A stretch of DNA of 64,000 nt from Prochilodus magdalenae (GCA_024036415.1 JAMWET010003882.1:1-64000); one strand, 5' to 3'. Shown: positions 12,000-24,986, numbered from the stretch's first letter. Program-made: numbers and translations. The notes: generated by a model not told the origin, from the letters alone.

Positions 12000-13290
12000 C
12001 CAAACTATTAGCCTTGCTCATTTATTTATTGTGGAAAATGATGAGTGGCAAAGATATGTGAACCTTTAAGATTAGGAGATAATTTTAAGGTAAAAAAGAG
12101 GTGTTTCGATCAATGCAATAAGAATCAGGTGTGAGTGAGCACCCTGTTTCATTTCAAAGTCTAACTTCTTAACACGTTTGTGGGGAAGACAAACAAAGAA
12201 AGAAGAGTTCTGAGAATCTCAGAAAAAGAGTTGGTGATGTTCATCAGGCTAGAAAATTCATAGTCAGACAGATACTGTACAAACAGAGGAAATTCAGGAC
12301 CGTTATTACCCTCCCCAGGACATTCACCAACACAGATGACTCCAAGAGCAAGCTGTATAACAGTCACAAAGAAACCCAAAGTAACTTCTAAACAACTAAT
12401 AGCTTTTCTCTCCTTACTCCTTTCTCTCCTTACTACGCATCTGCAGCTAAAGATTACATAAATACGCCAGAGGGCTATTAAAACATTGTTTTGTGGATGG
12501 ATGAGACCAAAACTGATCTTTTTGGTTTAAATATAAAAATCCATGGGTTTGACCTGTTTAATAAAGTTAAATAGAGTTAATGTTTTGCAACAGTAAAATC
12601 AAAGTACTTCAATAGAAATGTTGTGGAGGAACCTGTAACAAGATAAGATAAGCCTTTTATTATCCCACATGGAGCCATTTGCATTCTAAAGTGAACATAA
12701 AGGTAAACTTCAGGGGCAGAACTTGCCTAGAGATCCAATAAACAGCAGGCAAAGCTGTTTACAGTCAAAGAATCTTTTAATGATCACAGGACAGGGCCTA
12801 CTGACTCGCAGGGCATGGTCACCAATAATCATAGAACTTCAGCTCATGGTTAACACCACAACTACATGAAATAACCCATAGACACTAACCCGCACACCCT
12901 AACCCTAACCTGCACAACCTAACTCTAATTCTAAAGTGGAAGAGAGACAAACAGGCGACATCTAAACACTTAGAATTGGAAATGTTAAGGAAAGTAAGTG
13001 GGCTGTAAAGCTAGCTAAAGTGGATAACTAGCTAGATAGCTTAAAATGGCTGAGAGCTTTTCCAAAACAGTCCACTTTTTACAGCTCATGTGGTTTAGTC
13101 ATCACCTGTTTTCGCTTTTCGTCCGTCTGCTCTTTTAAAAACTCTAGACCTTCCAAAGGAAAAACATTCTAATATATTTGTCTCCTTATCTATATTTAGG
13201 ACTTTGTGACATTGTGATTAGGATTTTTGGCAAATTTATGCAGAAATATAGAACATTTGAAAGGGTTCACAAACTTAAGGTAAATAATTC
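12000..13290 (+). mobile_element. Degenerate Tc1-like transposon fossil
   Basis: A transposase relic on the plus strand reads WMDETKTDLFGLN at about 12490-12535, matching the catalytic W-S-D-E-T-K region of Tc1 transposases. Terminal-repeat-like text tgtgaacctttaag near 12058 faces aaagggttcacaaactta near 13260. The interior is broken by a minus-strand LINE 3' tail (about 12640-12700, aagataagataagcctttta) and other sequence around 12880-12930. The boundaries are approximate. Confidence 0.55.
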
Positions 13291-13761
13291 CACAGGGCTC
13301 AGAGCAGCCTACTTTTCTTTCCCACAAGAAACAAAACATACTGTTTTCCAACAAATCTTGTTTAATACAACTACATATTCTAATTTAATGATGTACTAAT
13401 AATGTGTTTTGTGCAAATTGGTTTCAAATTGTGTCTGCAAAAATTATGACAAACAGCTACAAGTTTTTAGGTTCATTCAGGTCAAAGAGAGCTGTACTTC
13501 TCCTCTCAGAAGAAGAGCTGTATAATAGAAAAGAGCAGCACAAATTACAACAAGCCTTTGTTCTTTTTCCCCAAGATGCAGCAAATAACTTTCAAAACTA
13601 TTAATGATTTTTTAAGATACAGATTTAATTTAAATTAGAGTCACTGAACCTTCTGTATAACAGACATGGGATCAACAATTGTTATTTAAACAAATGTTTA
13701 AATCATCACTGAGTGTCTGTTTAAATGATCTTCACCCAGTAATCTTAGTATTATGATCTAT

Positions 13762-13911
13762 TTAAATACATGAACATCTGTAGAATCTCTCAATCTGTGA
13801 TTTCCAGTCAGAAACACAGCAGAGAGAGTTACTCATTAAACTGCTGATGAACTTCAGACCCACAAACTTCTTCAGAAAGCGAAGATCATCTTCAGGCGTT
13901 AGATCCTGACG
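13762..13911 (-). pseudogene. Orphan coding exon, unknown gene
   Basis: A 150-nt open stretch on the minus strand starts just after an acceptor (TGTCCAG|CGTCAG) and ends at TAA. It encodes about 49 residues including TPEDDLRFLKKFVGLKF. It is preceded, across a 110-nt intron, by an exon end reading KLHLPSDTE with donor GAG|GTAAAC at 14022/14021, and the phase is kept. The intron is the same one repeated in reverse at 7300-7425. I do not recognise the product. It could be the last exons of a degraded gene. Confidence 0.4.
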
Positions 13912-14229
13912 CTGGACATTAGAGAGGTTATTTTCCACAATATTAATATTTAGTCTAAACTGAAACGATTATGAGGGAAAAGTACAGTCGGTGCTGCTGG
14001 AGCTCAGTGGGATTTGTTTACCTCAGTGTCTGAAGGTAAATGTAGTTTAATCTGCTTCAGGACTTTTACAACATGGAGGTTTAAACAGGAAATACAAGTA
14101 GAATAAAACTCTGTTACTTTACTAAATGATGGTTTGATGTTACAACAGCTGTTTTTCTGAAACATGGACTCACCATTTCATCTAAGGAGGAGGAAGTTTA
14201 TGAAGAGTAATTAAGGTAAGTAAAACAGA

Positions 14230-15305
14230 TGCTAATTTTTCTTAGAACAGTTTTAATATCAGCTGCAGAGTTAGTGTGTGTGTGCAATGAGCTTTTAACT
14301 CATAATCAGCAGTGTTAAACTGAAAAAACACCCTATGTTATATTTACCTGACGAACTGTACATATACGGATATCCTAATATCCTAAAATGATCAAGTAAA
14401 AGCGTGAGAGGAATATATCTAGCACTTTTCCTTTAAACAGCACTTGAAGACACAAATTCATCTGATTTTGAAAGTGGAAAGCTTATGGAGTCTTCATCTG
14501 TGTCATCATACAGAAACTGCATTGTTATTTTGTCATCTTAACAACCTAGCACATTTTAGGGTGATACATGTCTGCTCCCTAGGCAGGCCCAGTGGCTGAT
14601 GTAGAAAATATTGCCAGGGTGGTAAAGGGGGTTGCAGGAAGTTTTGACAGGTTAATGTGTTAATGGTTTCAATAGATTTAGGTAGATTTTGGCTGGGTGA
14701 TGTCAGAATCATATAAGTGAGGGTCTCTGAAAAAGACATCTATATGGCACCATATGCTGCTCTGAACTCTATCCTGTGTTAATAGTACACATTACTCACT
14801 ACTACACTACCTTACTCTGACAGACTCTGACTTTTAAACTTTACACTGGTAACAATCAGGATAGTCCTTTTGTTCTTTGTCCCAGAGAACACAACGTCTA
14901 TTATTTCCACAAACAATCTGAAAGGTTGACTCTACATATCTGGCATTATATATGGCATTGATGACATATGACTTTCATATCTTGCATTGGTGGAAGCATC
15001 AATAGACAGTGTTAAATGACTGCAGTCTGTTTCAGGATTACTGAGTCCATGTGTGATAACCAACTCAAAAACATGTTTATAATGCAGTGCAAATTGACGA
15101 GTCAAACATCATGTGCATTTAGTTGGGGTTTTTGGCCATTTCCTTCGTGCACAGAAGATTTCTCCTAATTCCTTAAATTATTTGGTGTTAGTCCACTACA
15201 CAGGCTTATTAACTTAATCTACAAAAACCTAAACAAGTGGATGAATTTCATCACTGAATTTCATCAGTGAAGAAAGGAAATTTTTAAACATAAAATACCA
15301 AAGAG
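14230..15305. other. Unassigned stretch, no supported gene
   Basis: No exon, RNA gene or confident repeat seen. A strong-looking donor (TTAAG|GTAAGTAAA) near 14215 has no clear coding partner. Confidence 0.35.
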
Positions 15306-15309
15306 ATTT

Positions 15310-15720
15310 TTACCTGATGTTACGTATATGGGTTTGGAGCAACGCTTGCTGCCATCCAGATGATGTCTTTTTCAGGGAAGATCTTGTTTATTTCAGCAAA
15401 ACAACACCAAACCATTTCTGAATGAATTACAGCAGCATGGCTCCATAGTAGAGGAGTTTGACTGCTAAACTGACCTGCCTGTAGTCCAGACTGGTCACCC
15501 ACTGAAAACATGTAAAGCATTATAAAAAGATAAACAGGATTAAGACGACACCAAGCTGTTGATTAGCTTAAATCCTATATCAAGCAAGAACGGAATAATT
15601 AAACCTTTAAACTACAGCAATCATCTGAGTTCCCAAATGCACCTCTTGTGAAAAGAAGTGATGATATATTCAAATTCAAAATGTTTCAAAACCAATAAAA
15701 TTTCTCAGTTTTTACATTTT
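15310..15720 (+). mobile_element. Degenerate Tc1-type transposase fossil
   Basis: Plus-strand text resembles the C-terminal half of a common fish DDE transposase. It carries a decayed QQDNA-like segment (about 15400) and a decayed SPD.SP.EN segment (about 15487-15510) followed by a tail resembling the family. Many stops and small indels are present. Related scraps are at 18780-19850, 28930-29420 and 54780-54910. Confidence 0.5.
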
Positions 15721-16030
15721 ATATGTTTATGTTTGTTTTGGCATTGTTCAAAAATAATTCAAAAAAGAATTTGAATGATTTGTACATCATTGCATTAGTT
15801 TTAATTTGCAGTTTACATTTGGCACAACAATTGTTTTGGAAATAGGCCAAAGGGCCAAATGCCATAATGGCAACAACCACTGCTGGCCAACCCCTTGGCT
15901 AAAAACCTTAACCTTATTTTAAACTAATACAGATACCCCTGGTAGGTAAAGAGTCCCATATCTTTAGTGGACAGAAACTTGAGTCTGTTTATACATAATT
16001 ATGGGAAGATCCAATAAGACAGTACTTGAT

Positions 16031-16086
<56 letters not shown>
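16031..16086. repeat. (TC)n microsatellite abutting an acceptor
   Basis: About 27 TC units run straight into ctctgtag|GACTG at 16080-16092. The repeat therefore serves as a ready-made polypyrimidine tract for the first coding exon of copy A. The same arrangement is seen in both paralogues on the minus strand. Confidence 0.9.
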
Positions 16087-16088
<2 letters not shown>

Positions 16089-16133
16089 GGACTGTATTAG
16101 TGTGAGTCTGTAGGAGGAGGTAGAGACATAAAG

Positions 16134-19100
16134 ATGGCGACAAACAGTAAGTAACAGTATGTTAAACTTCCAGAAGCTACAAAAGGTTTTACTGTGAACA
16201 TCATTAAATAATATTCTATCAGAGAGTTTATTTTTACTGTGGAGACACACGACCTACAGCTATTAATGTGTGTGTGTTTCTACACAGAGCTCTTTTCACT
16301 CACTGGACCACGTGGTATAGATGAAGAGTATCAGTATGGCTCTGCGGTCACTCTCTCTTGTCACCTGTCTCCTGAACTCAGTGCTGTTACCATGGAGATC
16401 AGGTGGTTTAAGGGGACGGACTGTGTTTGTCTCTATAAGAACAGGCAGGTGACAGAGGGGAGGGGCTACGAGGGCAGAGTGAGTCTGTTCATTGAGGAGC
16501 TGCAGAGAGGAAACGTCTCCTTACAGATCAGAGACTGTACAGAGTCAGATAGAGGATATTATCTGTGTCAGGTCACTAACGGAGACACAACAGAGGAGCG
16601 TACAGTAGGAGTGTGGGGTAAGCATCCAGAAATTCACTCTACATAAACTCAACATTATCATTAGATTCTGATCTCAACACGAAAATCAGAAAACAGTTCT
16701 ATCTGTGATTTCACCCTTTCAAAGTCTGTTTTGATCCTGGATGTGATCTTGGAAATCCCTGTATCTTCCATTCAGTCCATTTCTGGTTTGAAATCAGATA
16801 AAAACATGAAGTTATATCATTTTGGTCCCTAATACTAAAACAGATTCTTATTCTTCATTCCCGTTTTCCATTCGGAAAAATAAAATCTTGAACAGGACGG
16901 ACACAATACAAACAGATCATTCAAGATAAAGAGGTGGGAGAAACAGCCTCTGCACTAATTTTGAAAATGTTGAAGGAGGGTGGCGAGATGATCACTATCA
17001 TCAGATGATCGATAAACATTTCTAGCCGTGTGGATCAAAGAGGTGAACAGAAATGCTGGGCCTGTAGTGACTGCCATTTTAGCAAAGACCACAATTTAAG
17101 ACACGTAGACCACCACCTCTTAGAATCTGGCAGAGACCAGACCATCAATGAGTCCATCAATGAGTTTTACAGGAAACAATCCATTTTAGTTTTTAGGGAC
17201 CAAAATCAAATAAATACATGTTTTATCTGATTTCTGATTTTAAACTGGAAATCAACTGAATGCAAGATACAGGGATTTCAACAATAAAGTTTATTGGGAG
17301 GCAATAAAGAGGCGTGTCTCAGTTCTCATCCATTTAGACCCTGAACTTAAACACATTTCTCTTATGTGATGTCCACTCCCACCAGGAGCTGTATTAGGTC
17401 CAGTGCCCTGTCTAACTATTTACAAACAAAACATATAAAAAATTATATAATTTTTCCCCCTTAACACATTAGTAACTTCATAATGAAAATAACATTAAGT
17501 CTTAGTATAATATTTAAATCATATGATTACAATAATAAACATGTTAACGTAATATTACCGTATTAAAGTGTCTTTATCATCATCTGACCAAAACAAATTA
17601 CATAACAAATCAAAACCTGTTAAACAAAAGATATTTTTGTCATAACCATTTATAATTAATTTAAATTTTTTCAAATATATTAACATTCAACCAGCTTAAT
17701 TTATTTACTGAATTCAAGTAGAGTTTTAGTGTAAACTCTAAATCAGTTTAGTTCAGATCTAAACTGTCTTAAATACTGAGTTCTTACTGAACGACTGAAC
17801 TGAGCTGAAATATGAACTACACACACTGTAAAAGTCAAACAGGGCAGAAGCTGGAGAAGTTTGAGGTTTGAATTATGAATATTGATTTTGTTCATCTTCA
17901 GTATTATTTTACTTTACATTCTTTTATTCAAAGAATTTATTACAGCTAAATAAAAGCAGGGACATTGTTACCTCATGAAGTGTTTTTGTTATGTTGAACT
18001 GATAAACTATTATACTGTAACTGTATAGGTAAACAGTGAGAATAATATTTCACTATAAATGTACTAGTTTCATATAAATGCATTCTCTATACAGCTTTAT
18101 ATATTTATATTGCATATATTTCATTCAGATTTCAATATTATTGTAGTAAATATAGGTTTAATGTATCATTCCAAAATATTATCAGAGATATGAAGTATTG
18201 AGCAACTTGTACAAGCCAGTTTTCTTATTTTATTCTATTATTCTACTATGACATTTTAATTATTTTTTAAATAATTTGTTACTGATCATTTTTATTTTTA
18301 TTCACTTTAATTATAATAATAATAATATAATTAGTTATGCTAAGTTTCTGCTGTAGATTTACACTGTAACCATGTAGCTGAACATCTTCATGGAGTTGTG
18401 CTGAGAGCACTGAGTGACAGTGCAGTAGTGAAGGATGATAAACTACAGTACAGAGAAGAAAAGTATCTCATGGATATTTCTCTAACTTTGTGTTTCCTTC
18501 TGTTTCTATTCTACAGCACTGAGGGTAAGTAAATAAATGTATTTATTCTTTCACTGCTGGTAAACGACTGATTTACACACTGATCACATACATTACACTC
18601 TGATACAGACGTCTAACACACACACATCATATTGTACTTCAGTTCATATTCACACCATCAACAAAGTCTCTGATCTCAGAATCATCACTTCCTGTTCACC
18701 TCCATCTCCCTCCTTCCTTCCCACAATGCTCCTATGCATAATCCCACTGCACTGCAGAAATGTAGAGACCACTGTGCTAAATGTAAACAAAACTACAGAG
18801 TGCAATGATGTGTAAATCATTTAAACTCTATATTTGAATTAAAGTAGTACAACAACATACCAGATATAAAAACTGGGAAATGCTGATGTTTTAACCATGT
18901 TTATTTACCACTATGTTCATAACCCTTCTCAGTGGGTGACCGGCCTGGACTGCTGGCAGGACTGTTTAGCAGCGGGACCCTTTAACACTGCATGTGTAGA
19001 AATAGTGATGGACTGTGTTCACAGATGTTTTTGTGTGTTTCCCATGCACTGCATCAAATGAATTTGCTTTTGGGTTTTATCAAGTCTTCATGTTGCATTA

Positions 19101-22100
19101 CAACAGCTCCAGCAGGACAGGCCTGATCATTTATTTAATTGTGAGCAGGTGGATTTCCAGAGCCTAACTAACAGTGGTCACTTTAGTGAGGGTCACTTCT
19201 CTTTACAGCCAACAGCAATGTGACTTGTCCATTAACCCTATAAAATAATAAATATACACACAATGGAAGGTCAGAGGAGAAAACAAATCACATCAAAGAG
19301 GGTAAATAAAACAATATGCAAATAGATGATAGCAGGGAAAGAGGAGCTTCCCAATGTAGATTTTTTTTTTTTTGGGTGAAGTAAACTTAACTGAGAAAAT
19401 GTCAAATGATGTCTTGAATAAGTTAGGTTAAGTCAACAAACAATATTTTACAGTGTTCTGTGATTTCACTACATTATAGTGTCAGGTTTTAATGCAGTGC
19501 TGCTTGAGGGCCTGAAGATCACAGCCAATTAATAGTGGTTTCGGGCCTCTTCCCTTGCATCGAATTCTCTAGCTCTAAATCCTTTAGAGATAGTATGTAC
19601 TGTAGATGATGACATCTGGAAGTGCTTTCCTGTTGTATGTTGGCTTAACTTGTTACTAACTTGACCCTTTTGCCATTTGATCTCCGTAGATGTGAGATGC
19701 TCCAACATGTATTTTTAGCCTTCTGTGTCCCCATCCTAACATGTTTAAATATGTTGCTAAAGTGAAATTCAAAATGAGCATACAGTTTATAAGAAAACTC
19801 TACAATTTTTCAGTTTCAACATTTCAATGTGAATTGTAAATGTGTTTGTGTGTATTAGATTTCCTTCTTTAGAAAGTCACATGATCATTGTGTTTTACGA
19901 CACGTGAGCTCAAGCTTCACTTCTACAGTCTGTAATAAGACAGAGAGAGTGCATATAGAGGAGTGTAAGACAGACTGGGGAATAGAGAGGAGTGTTTCTT
20001 CATGAATGATGGTTTCATTAACACAGTAAAATATTGTGGTGTTGAGTCTCTCTGTGTACAGTTGGGAATTATAACACATACACAGTAAGATATAAGCTGA
20101 TGTCATGCCTGCTGGTTCTCCTCCCACCTCCGATCTCCTGGACTCCATTTCCGATGATCCACCACCCGATGTCACATGTTCACTATTACCCAATCACACC
20201 CCGTTGCCTCGCACTAGATCTCCAGAGTACTGATTAGACCACCTGCTGTTATTTAATCCGTTTGCTTAAATACTTTCCTCTCGCACTGGCTCATTGCGAA
20301 GTATTGCCATTCTTTTTGCATACTGAGCGTTCTCCCTTTGTCTGACTTTGATACTCTGGCTTTGACTCTGTTTTGATTCTCTGGTTAATGCTCCTTGTTT
20401 ATTCCCTTTGATACCTCTGCCTGGTCTGATTGTCTGTTTGGTTTGACCCTTGCCTGTTTATTGACTCCGATTCAGTTTTGCCCCTGTTTGTATTTCCTGT
20501 TCTTGGTGTTGTTGTGTCACAGTACAACCTCTTTAATAAACTGTGCCTTGCTTTTAGTTCGGCGCTCGTCACAATCTGTTTGTCCAACGTCACAGCTGAT
20601 TAATGTTTTTCACTGCTCCCCAGTTTATAATCAGCCACAGAGACACACAGATAATCTAATCAATGTTCCAGAAATACATGATGTTCAGTTTGTTCACTCA
20701 TCTGTTTTTCCTCCCCCAGTATATCTGTGTCCAGCAGGTGAGTTCAGTGATATTAATGTATATTAAATTATTAATAAAGTATTGTTTTGCTCAGTGCCAG
20801 TATAATGTTTCTAAACACTGTTATATCAGCTCTCAGTGAATAATACTGACACATCAACTGTCATGAACATCAACATAAAATCATCAAACTGTTTTATTCA
20901 CTTCCACAGATCAACAGAGGATGGACAGAAGAGGAGAGAATGAAGATGGAGAAGTCTGTTCTGCTGACCGGTGAGTTTTAAAGGACATACAAAATCAGTG
21001 ACAGTCAAACCTGTTAAATCAAACCTGTTAAATTCCAATTAGTTTTTGGTATAGTGAATGAATCAGCTATTAGTTATTAGTTATTAATACTTTTATAATG
21101 TTGCTATAACTTATTATATTATCATATTTCATATTTACAGTCATATTTTCAGATCACTCTGCTACAGTGTTAGAGACTTCTTGCTATCATGCTGTTCTGG
21201 TAAAGACAGATTGGTGGTTTGGCCTACTGTAGATATGTTATGGCAGATGCTGCAGAGGAGAGGACTGGGGACATGTGATCAGTTATATATGAATCAGTGT
21301 GCTGCTCAGTTGTGTCCTGAATATTAATGAATGTGTTTCTTACACAGAGGCCAAACGTTACAAAAACAAAGAGAGCATTTTACTGGAGAGAAATATTCAG
21401 CTAACAAAGAAAGACAAACAAATTCAAGAAAAAGAAAAACTTCTGATGAAAAACAGAGAGACTCTTCAGATGAAGGAGAAGATGCTGGAAGAGAGAGAAA
21501 AACTTCTTCAGGAGACGAAAGACAAACTAGAACAAATGGCCAAAGAATCTACGATGAATCAGAAACAGCTTAAAGATAAAGACACACAACTGGAGAATCA
21601 GATCAAACTGCTGAGAGAGAAAGAGACTCTGCTGGAGGACACAGTGAAAGAGGTGGACAGCAGTAAAGAGCAGCTGGACACACTGAGAAAGGAACTGCAG
21701 GACAAGAGCAGCAAACTACAGGAGATGATGATCCTACTGGAACAACAGGAAAGTGACATTTCATCACAGATGAGTGGTAAGTGTTCAAGTTTATTCTCTG
21801 TCTTATTACCTGTGTTAATTAAAGTGACCAAAGATACCTTCAAACCTCATTTTCCTGTATTCCTGTAATTAAAATATAGTCCCTAAATATGTATTTATTA
21901 GGTTAATATCTTAATATTTACATTTAAAAATGTAATATGTTTATGAAATTTCAACATTATCGAAACTCTGCTAGAGCATGTAAGTAAATAATAAATACAT
22001 GTAATGTAATGTGTTTTTAATGTTTGTAGTATGTTATTTACAAGAGCCATGTTAAGTAATAAGAATTTTGCTGGTGAGTCTTTTGAAAATTCACAATTCC

Positions 22101-23090
22101 ATAGTGAAGTCTACCCATTAAACAGGCACAGTTCAGAGTCACATCTGTACATTTGAGCATTACATCTAGCGTCTAACTCGTCAGCTCTTTTTGTGTGCAG
22201 AGGAGAAAGGTGGAAGGAAAAGTAGTTCCAATAAAACACTATTTACAGCAGCATGTTTATTAATTTCATAGCGAGAGAGAGAGGACACACGTCCATCCTA
22301 CTAAACAAATAAAGGAATGAAAATGATATTGTGCCAGAATTGATTCTTAAAAGTAAACGCCAGTGTCATAAGCATTAATATTTAGGTATCAATCTGTGTT
22401 TAATCCTGCCTCAGTCCTATTTCAGGCTGCGAGGTGGCAGGATGTAAGCACAAGTCTTTTATAAAGAACAAACAAAGCAAAACAAAACCAAAGAAATCAA
22501 AAAAGACTAGTAAACTATGAAAGGACTGGGAACTGGGTTACAAAACCAATAAACATGGAGACAAACCACCAAGCAAGAACAAAGGGAACCACAGGGAGTA
22601 TAAAACAATAAGGACTAACAAGGAACACCTGGGAAGGGGCAGAGCTACAAACTAGGGACAGGTGAGGGGTCTGACAAGGGGACGGAGACAGGAGGAGCAA
22701 TAACCAAAACAAACAGAAGCACATGGCACATGACAACAAAAGGCACACGGAAGTGACAAGAAACAGAAAACAAGAGAAAACGGAGACAAACAGGGGCAAG
22801 ACAAGACAGGATGTGACATAACACCCCACCCCCGCCCCCCCGCCCACCACCATTTAGCTATCATTGTATTCCAGTTATTTTCCCAGGCTTTTAGTAAGAT
22901 AGATAAAATCTATTCCTCTTTAAAATGTTCTTACCATTTAATAAAATTTAATGTAAACATCAGTACTGTGTATCTATCAGCTTAGTAAACTGTGAACTGA
23001 GAAAGACTGAAGTTAGGTTATTTTTTTCCAGATTTAACTGAAAAGATCAAACAGCTTAAAGAACATCCAATTTATTACCCAGTTTGCTAA
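16134..23090 (+). CDS. V-set Ig / coiled-coil protein, copy A (3'-truncated)
   Basis: Predicted exons: 16134-16146, 16288-16617, 18517-18524, 20720-20737, 20910-20970, 21348-21776, 23032-23090. All junctions are GT-AG and phases run 1,1,0,0,1,1, totalling 918 nt (305 residues plus stop). The start ATGGCG has a good context (AAAGATGG). Residues about 5-114 form a V-set domain with TLSC, IRWF and DRGYYLC as the canonical Cys-Trp-Cys core. An acidic linker (WTEEERMKMEKSVLLT) leads into about 140 residues of charged coiled coil with KEK/EREK heptads. The last exon starts like exon 6 of copy B (LTEKIKQLKEH), then loses homology at about 23066 and stops. No signal peptide or AIG1 domain is present. 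A solo LTR and a Tc1-type fossil lie in its introns. It may be a pseudogene or a shortened family member. Exons 2, 5 and 6 are firm; exons 3 and 4 are inferred from phase and paralogy. Confidence 0.6.
18517..18524 (+). other. 8-nt microexon of copy A
   Basis: CACTGAGG lies between a strong pyrimidine-rich acceptor (tttctattctacag) and a consensus donor (gtaagt). Eight bases convert phase 1 after the V-set exon to phase 0 for the next exon, adding Ala-Leu-Arg. Equivalent 8-nt units occur at 55956-55963 and 25441-25448. The alternative reading as a signal-peptide exon starting at ATG 18470 does not chain in phase. Confidence 0.55.
18780..19850 (-). mobile_element. Degenerate Tc1-type fossil in copy A intron
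   Basis: Several scraps resembling the fish DDE element seen at 15310-15720. One is minus-strand SP.W.P.EK-like text around 18935-18960; another is around 19440-19690. The copies are heavily decayed, and the boundaries and single-element status are uncertain. Confidence 0.35.
20101..20594 (+). mobile_element. Solo LTR with 5-bp duplication and paralogous empty site
   Basis: A 494-bp unit from TGTCATGCCT to AACGTCACA, flanked by gctga at 20096-20100 and 20595-20599. An AATAAA signal lies near 20535. The corresponding intron of copy B (minus strand, around 54500-54540) carries the uninterrupted sequence with a single gctga at 54505-54509. The LTR therefore inserted into copy A after the two genes separated. 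It is a different LTR family from the one at 3849-4263. Confidence 0.88.
22430..22815 (-). mobile_element. Degraded solo LTR-like unit
   Basis: On the minus strand it starts TGTCACATCCTG and shares an internal block with the LTR at 3849-4263, notably the text meaning CTCTGCCCCTTCCCAGGTGT followed by a TTTTATA box. It ends around a cct-gccacctcgcagc stretch. No clean target duplication is visible and the right edge runs into a C-rich run, so the limits are approximate. Confidence 0.5.
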
Positions 23091-24865
23091 GCAAATTAAG
23101 AAGAATGCTGTGTTTTCAGCCATACAGACAGTGCAAATACGCAGTAATATAAAATAATTATCAGGGGAGCCAGAATTCACCAAAATGTTGGTAAAACCAG
23201 TACAGACATAGGAGTAGAATAATAACGAATATATAACAATAGATGGGTAGGGCATTTAGTGGGGGCATTCGGTAGGGAGTGAGTTGTGTGTGCAGAGATG
23301 GGGGATGGGTGTCCATTTGGAGGGACGGTACCAATTGGACTGGAAAATGAGAGTGTCACAGAAGACTTTTTCACATATGCTGTACTGGAAGGGAGTTGAA
23401 CAACAGTCTTATGGCCTGAGGGACAAAACAAGGGACTTCCTGAAGTCTGTCTGTGGAGCAGGACTGGGACCAGCAGTCTGCCACTGAATGAGGCTCCTCA
23501 TGCCTGATGGATTGTGGTGTGCAGAAGGATATGGGATGGTGAACATTGTCCATGAATAGTTCAGCAGCTTGTTGGAGGGTGCTCTCCTCTCTGCCAGGTG
23601 GTGTTAAGGACTCCAGCTCTAGTCCCAGCAACAGAACCAGCTTTCCTCACCAAGCCTGTCGAGTCGTCCCAGCCATCCCTCTCTAGCTGGATACTGACGT
23701 CATCCCACCACACCACAGGCATACAAAGAGGACGCTGGACACCACAAAGACTGGCTCTAGTAAACATCATCAGCGAGTAGGAGTCCTTCTGGCAGATCCA
23801 TGAAGGACCCAGCCAGCCTCCTGAGGGAAGTACAGTCTGCTCCTGTGCATTCTTTATTGTAGACTATGTCAGTGTTTACTGGACCAACGTCACAGCCTCA
23901 TCGTCCAGGTGCACACCAAGGTAAATCTGTAGGACCTGACCTGACAACCTCCACATCGACCCCATTGATGGGAGAGATGGCTGCTGGAGTAGGTGCCTGG
24001 ACCTTTCCTCAAGAAGTTCTATAGCACATCTCCTTGGTTTTGGTGATGTTCAGCTTCAGAATGGTTTGGTAGTGCACCACTCCACAAAGTCCTTCACCAG
24101 GCTTCTGTACTCCCTCTCCTGGCCATTACGCACACACCCCACGATTGCAGTGGTCATCAGAGAACTTCTGCATGTGGCATAACTCCGAGTTGTATTTGAA
24201 AGTCCGATGTGTACAGGGTGAACAGGACTGGAGATGGAACAGTCCCCCTGTGGTGCTCCCTGTAGCTGCTGATCACCGTATCCAGAAGAGCAGTTAGCCT
24301 TGATCCTGACATGTTGTGGTCTCCCCGGTGAGGTAGACTCAGATGATCCAGGTGACCAGGTGCATGTCCACCCTCCATCTTCATCAGCTTGTCTCTCAGT
24401 AGTAGGGGCTGAATTGGTGATTGAAGGCAGTTTGGAGTCAACTGAGAAGTCGAAGAACATGACCCTCACAGCACCCACCCCCTTGACCCAGATGACTGAG
24501 TGATGTCTTCTGTGTAGAAGATATAGGATGGCATCTTCCACTCCCACGTTGTCCCGGGACGCAAAATGCACTGGGTCCTCAGCATGGTGGACCTGAGGTC
24601 TGAGGTGGTTCAGCAGCAGTCGCTCCATGGTCTTCATAATTGTGAGCTGTCAAAGCAACCGGCCTGTAGTCATTCAGCTCTTTCGGGTGTGCCTTCTTGG
24701 GAACTGGAATGAGGCAGGTTGTCTTCCACGTGGCAGGAACCCTCCCGAGACGTAGACTCAGGTTAAAGACATGCTGGAGCGGTTCTCTCTTTTTTAAGGG
24801 AAAATGGTGTTGTATGTGCCGTGCCCAGGTGTCCCCTAGGCCTGAGGCCGGTAACATAAGACTAG
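23070..24865 (-). mobile_element. LINE fragment between copies A and C (Rex1/CR1-like)
   Basis: Minus-strand reverse-transcriptase relics: [15 protein letters not shown] at about 24690-24640, VHFASRDNVGVEDAILYLLH around 24580-24510, and an F-S-D-D motif in MQKFSDDHC near 24180-24150. A C-terminal region with broken frames reaches about 23390. It is the same family as 4730-6040. It replaces the 3' part of both flanking V-set gene copies: copy A loses homology at about 23066 and copy C at about 24965. Confidence 0.7.
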
Positions 24866-24986
24866 CTGAACTCTTTTCTGTGGATGGAGCAACTACAGTA
24901 TATTATGAGAGATCTGCAGACTGAATAAGAGAAGCTGATTATTCAGCTCAGAGACTCCAATCAGGCAGATAGTGTGTGTGAGTGTG

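Noticed and set aside
16239..16646. V-set frame starting METHDLQLL at 16239
   Set aside because: The first codon is GTG and the first 50 bases are intron ending in a clear acceptor (tctacacag). Same for the frames at 26988 and 58038.
18470..18524. Signal-peptide exon MDISLTLCFLLFLFYSTE
   Set aside because: Attractive hydrophobic start, but it does not chain in phase to the next exons and is stopped by TGA in copy C. The 8-nt microexon reading fits better. Not fully excluded.
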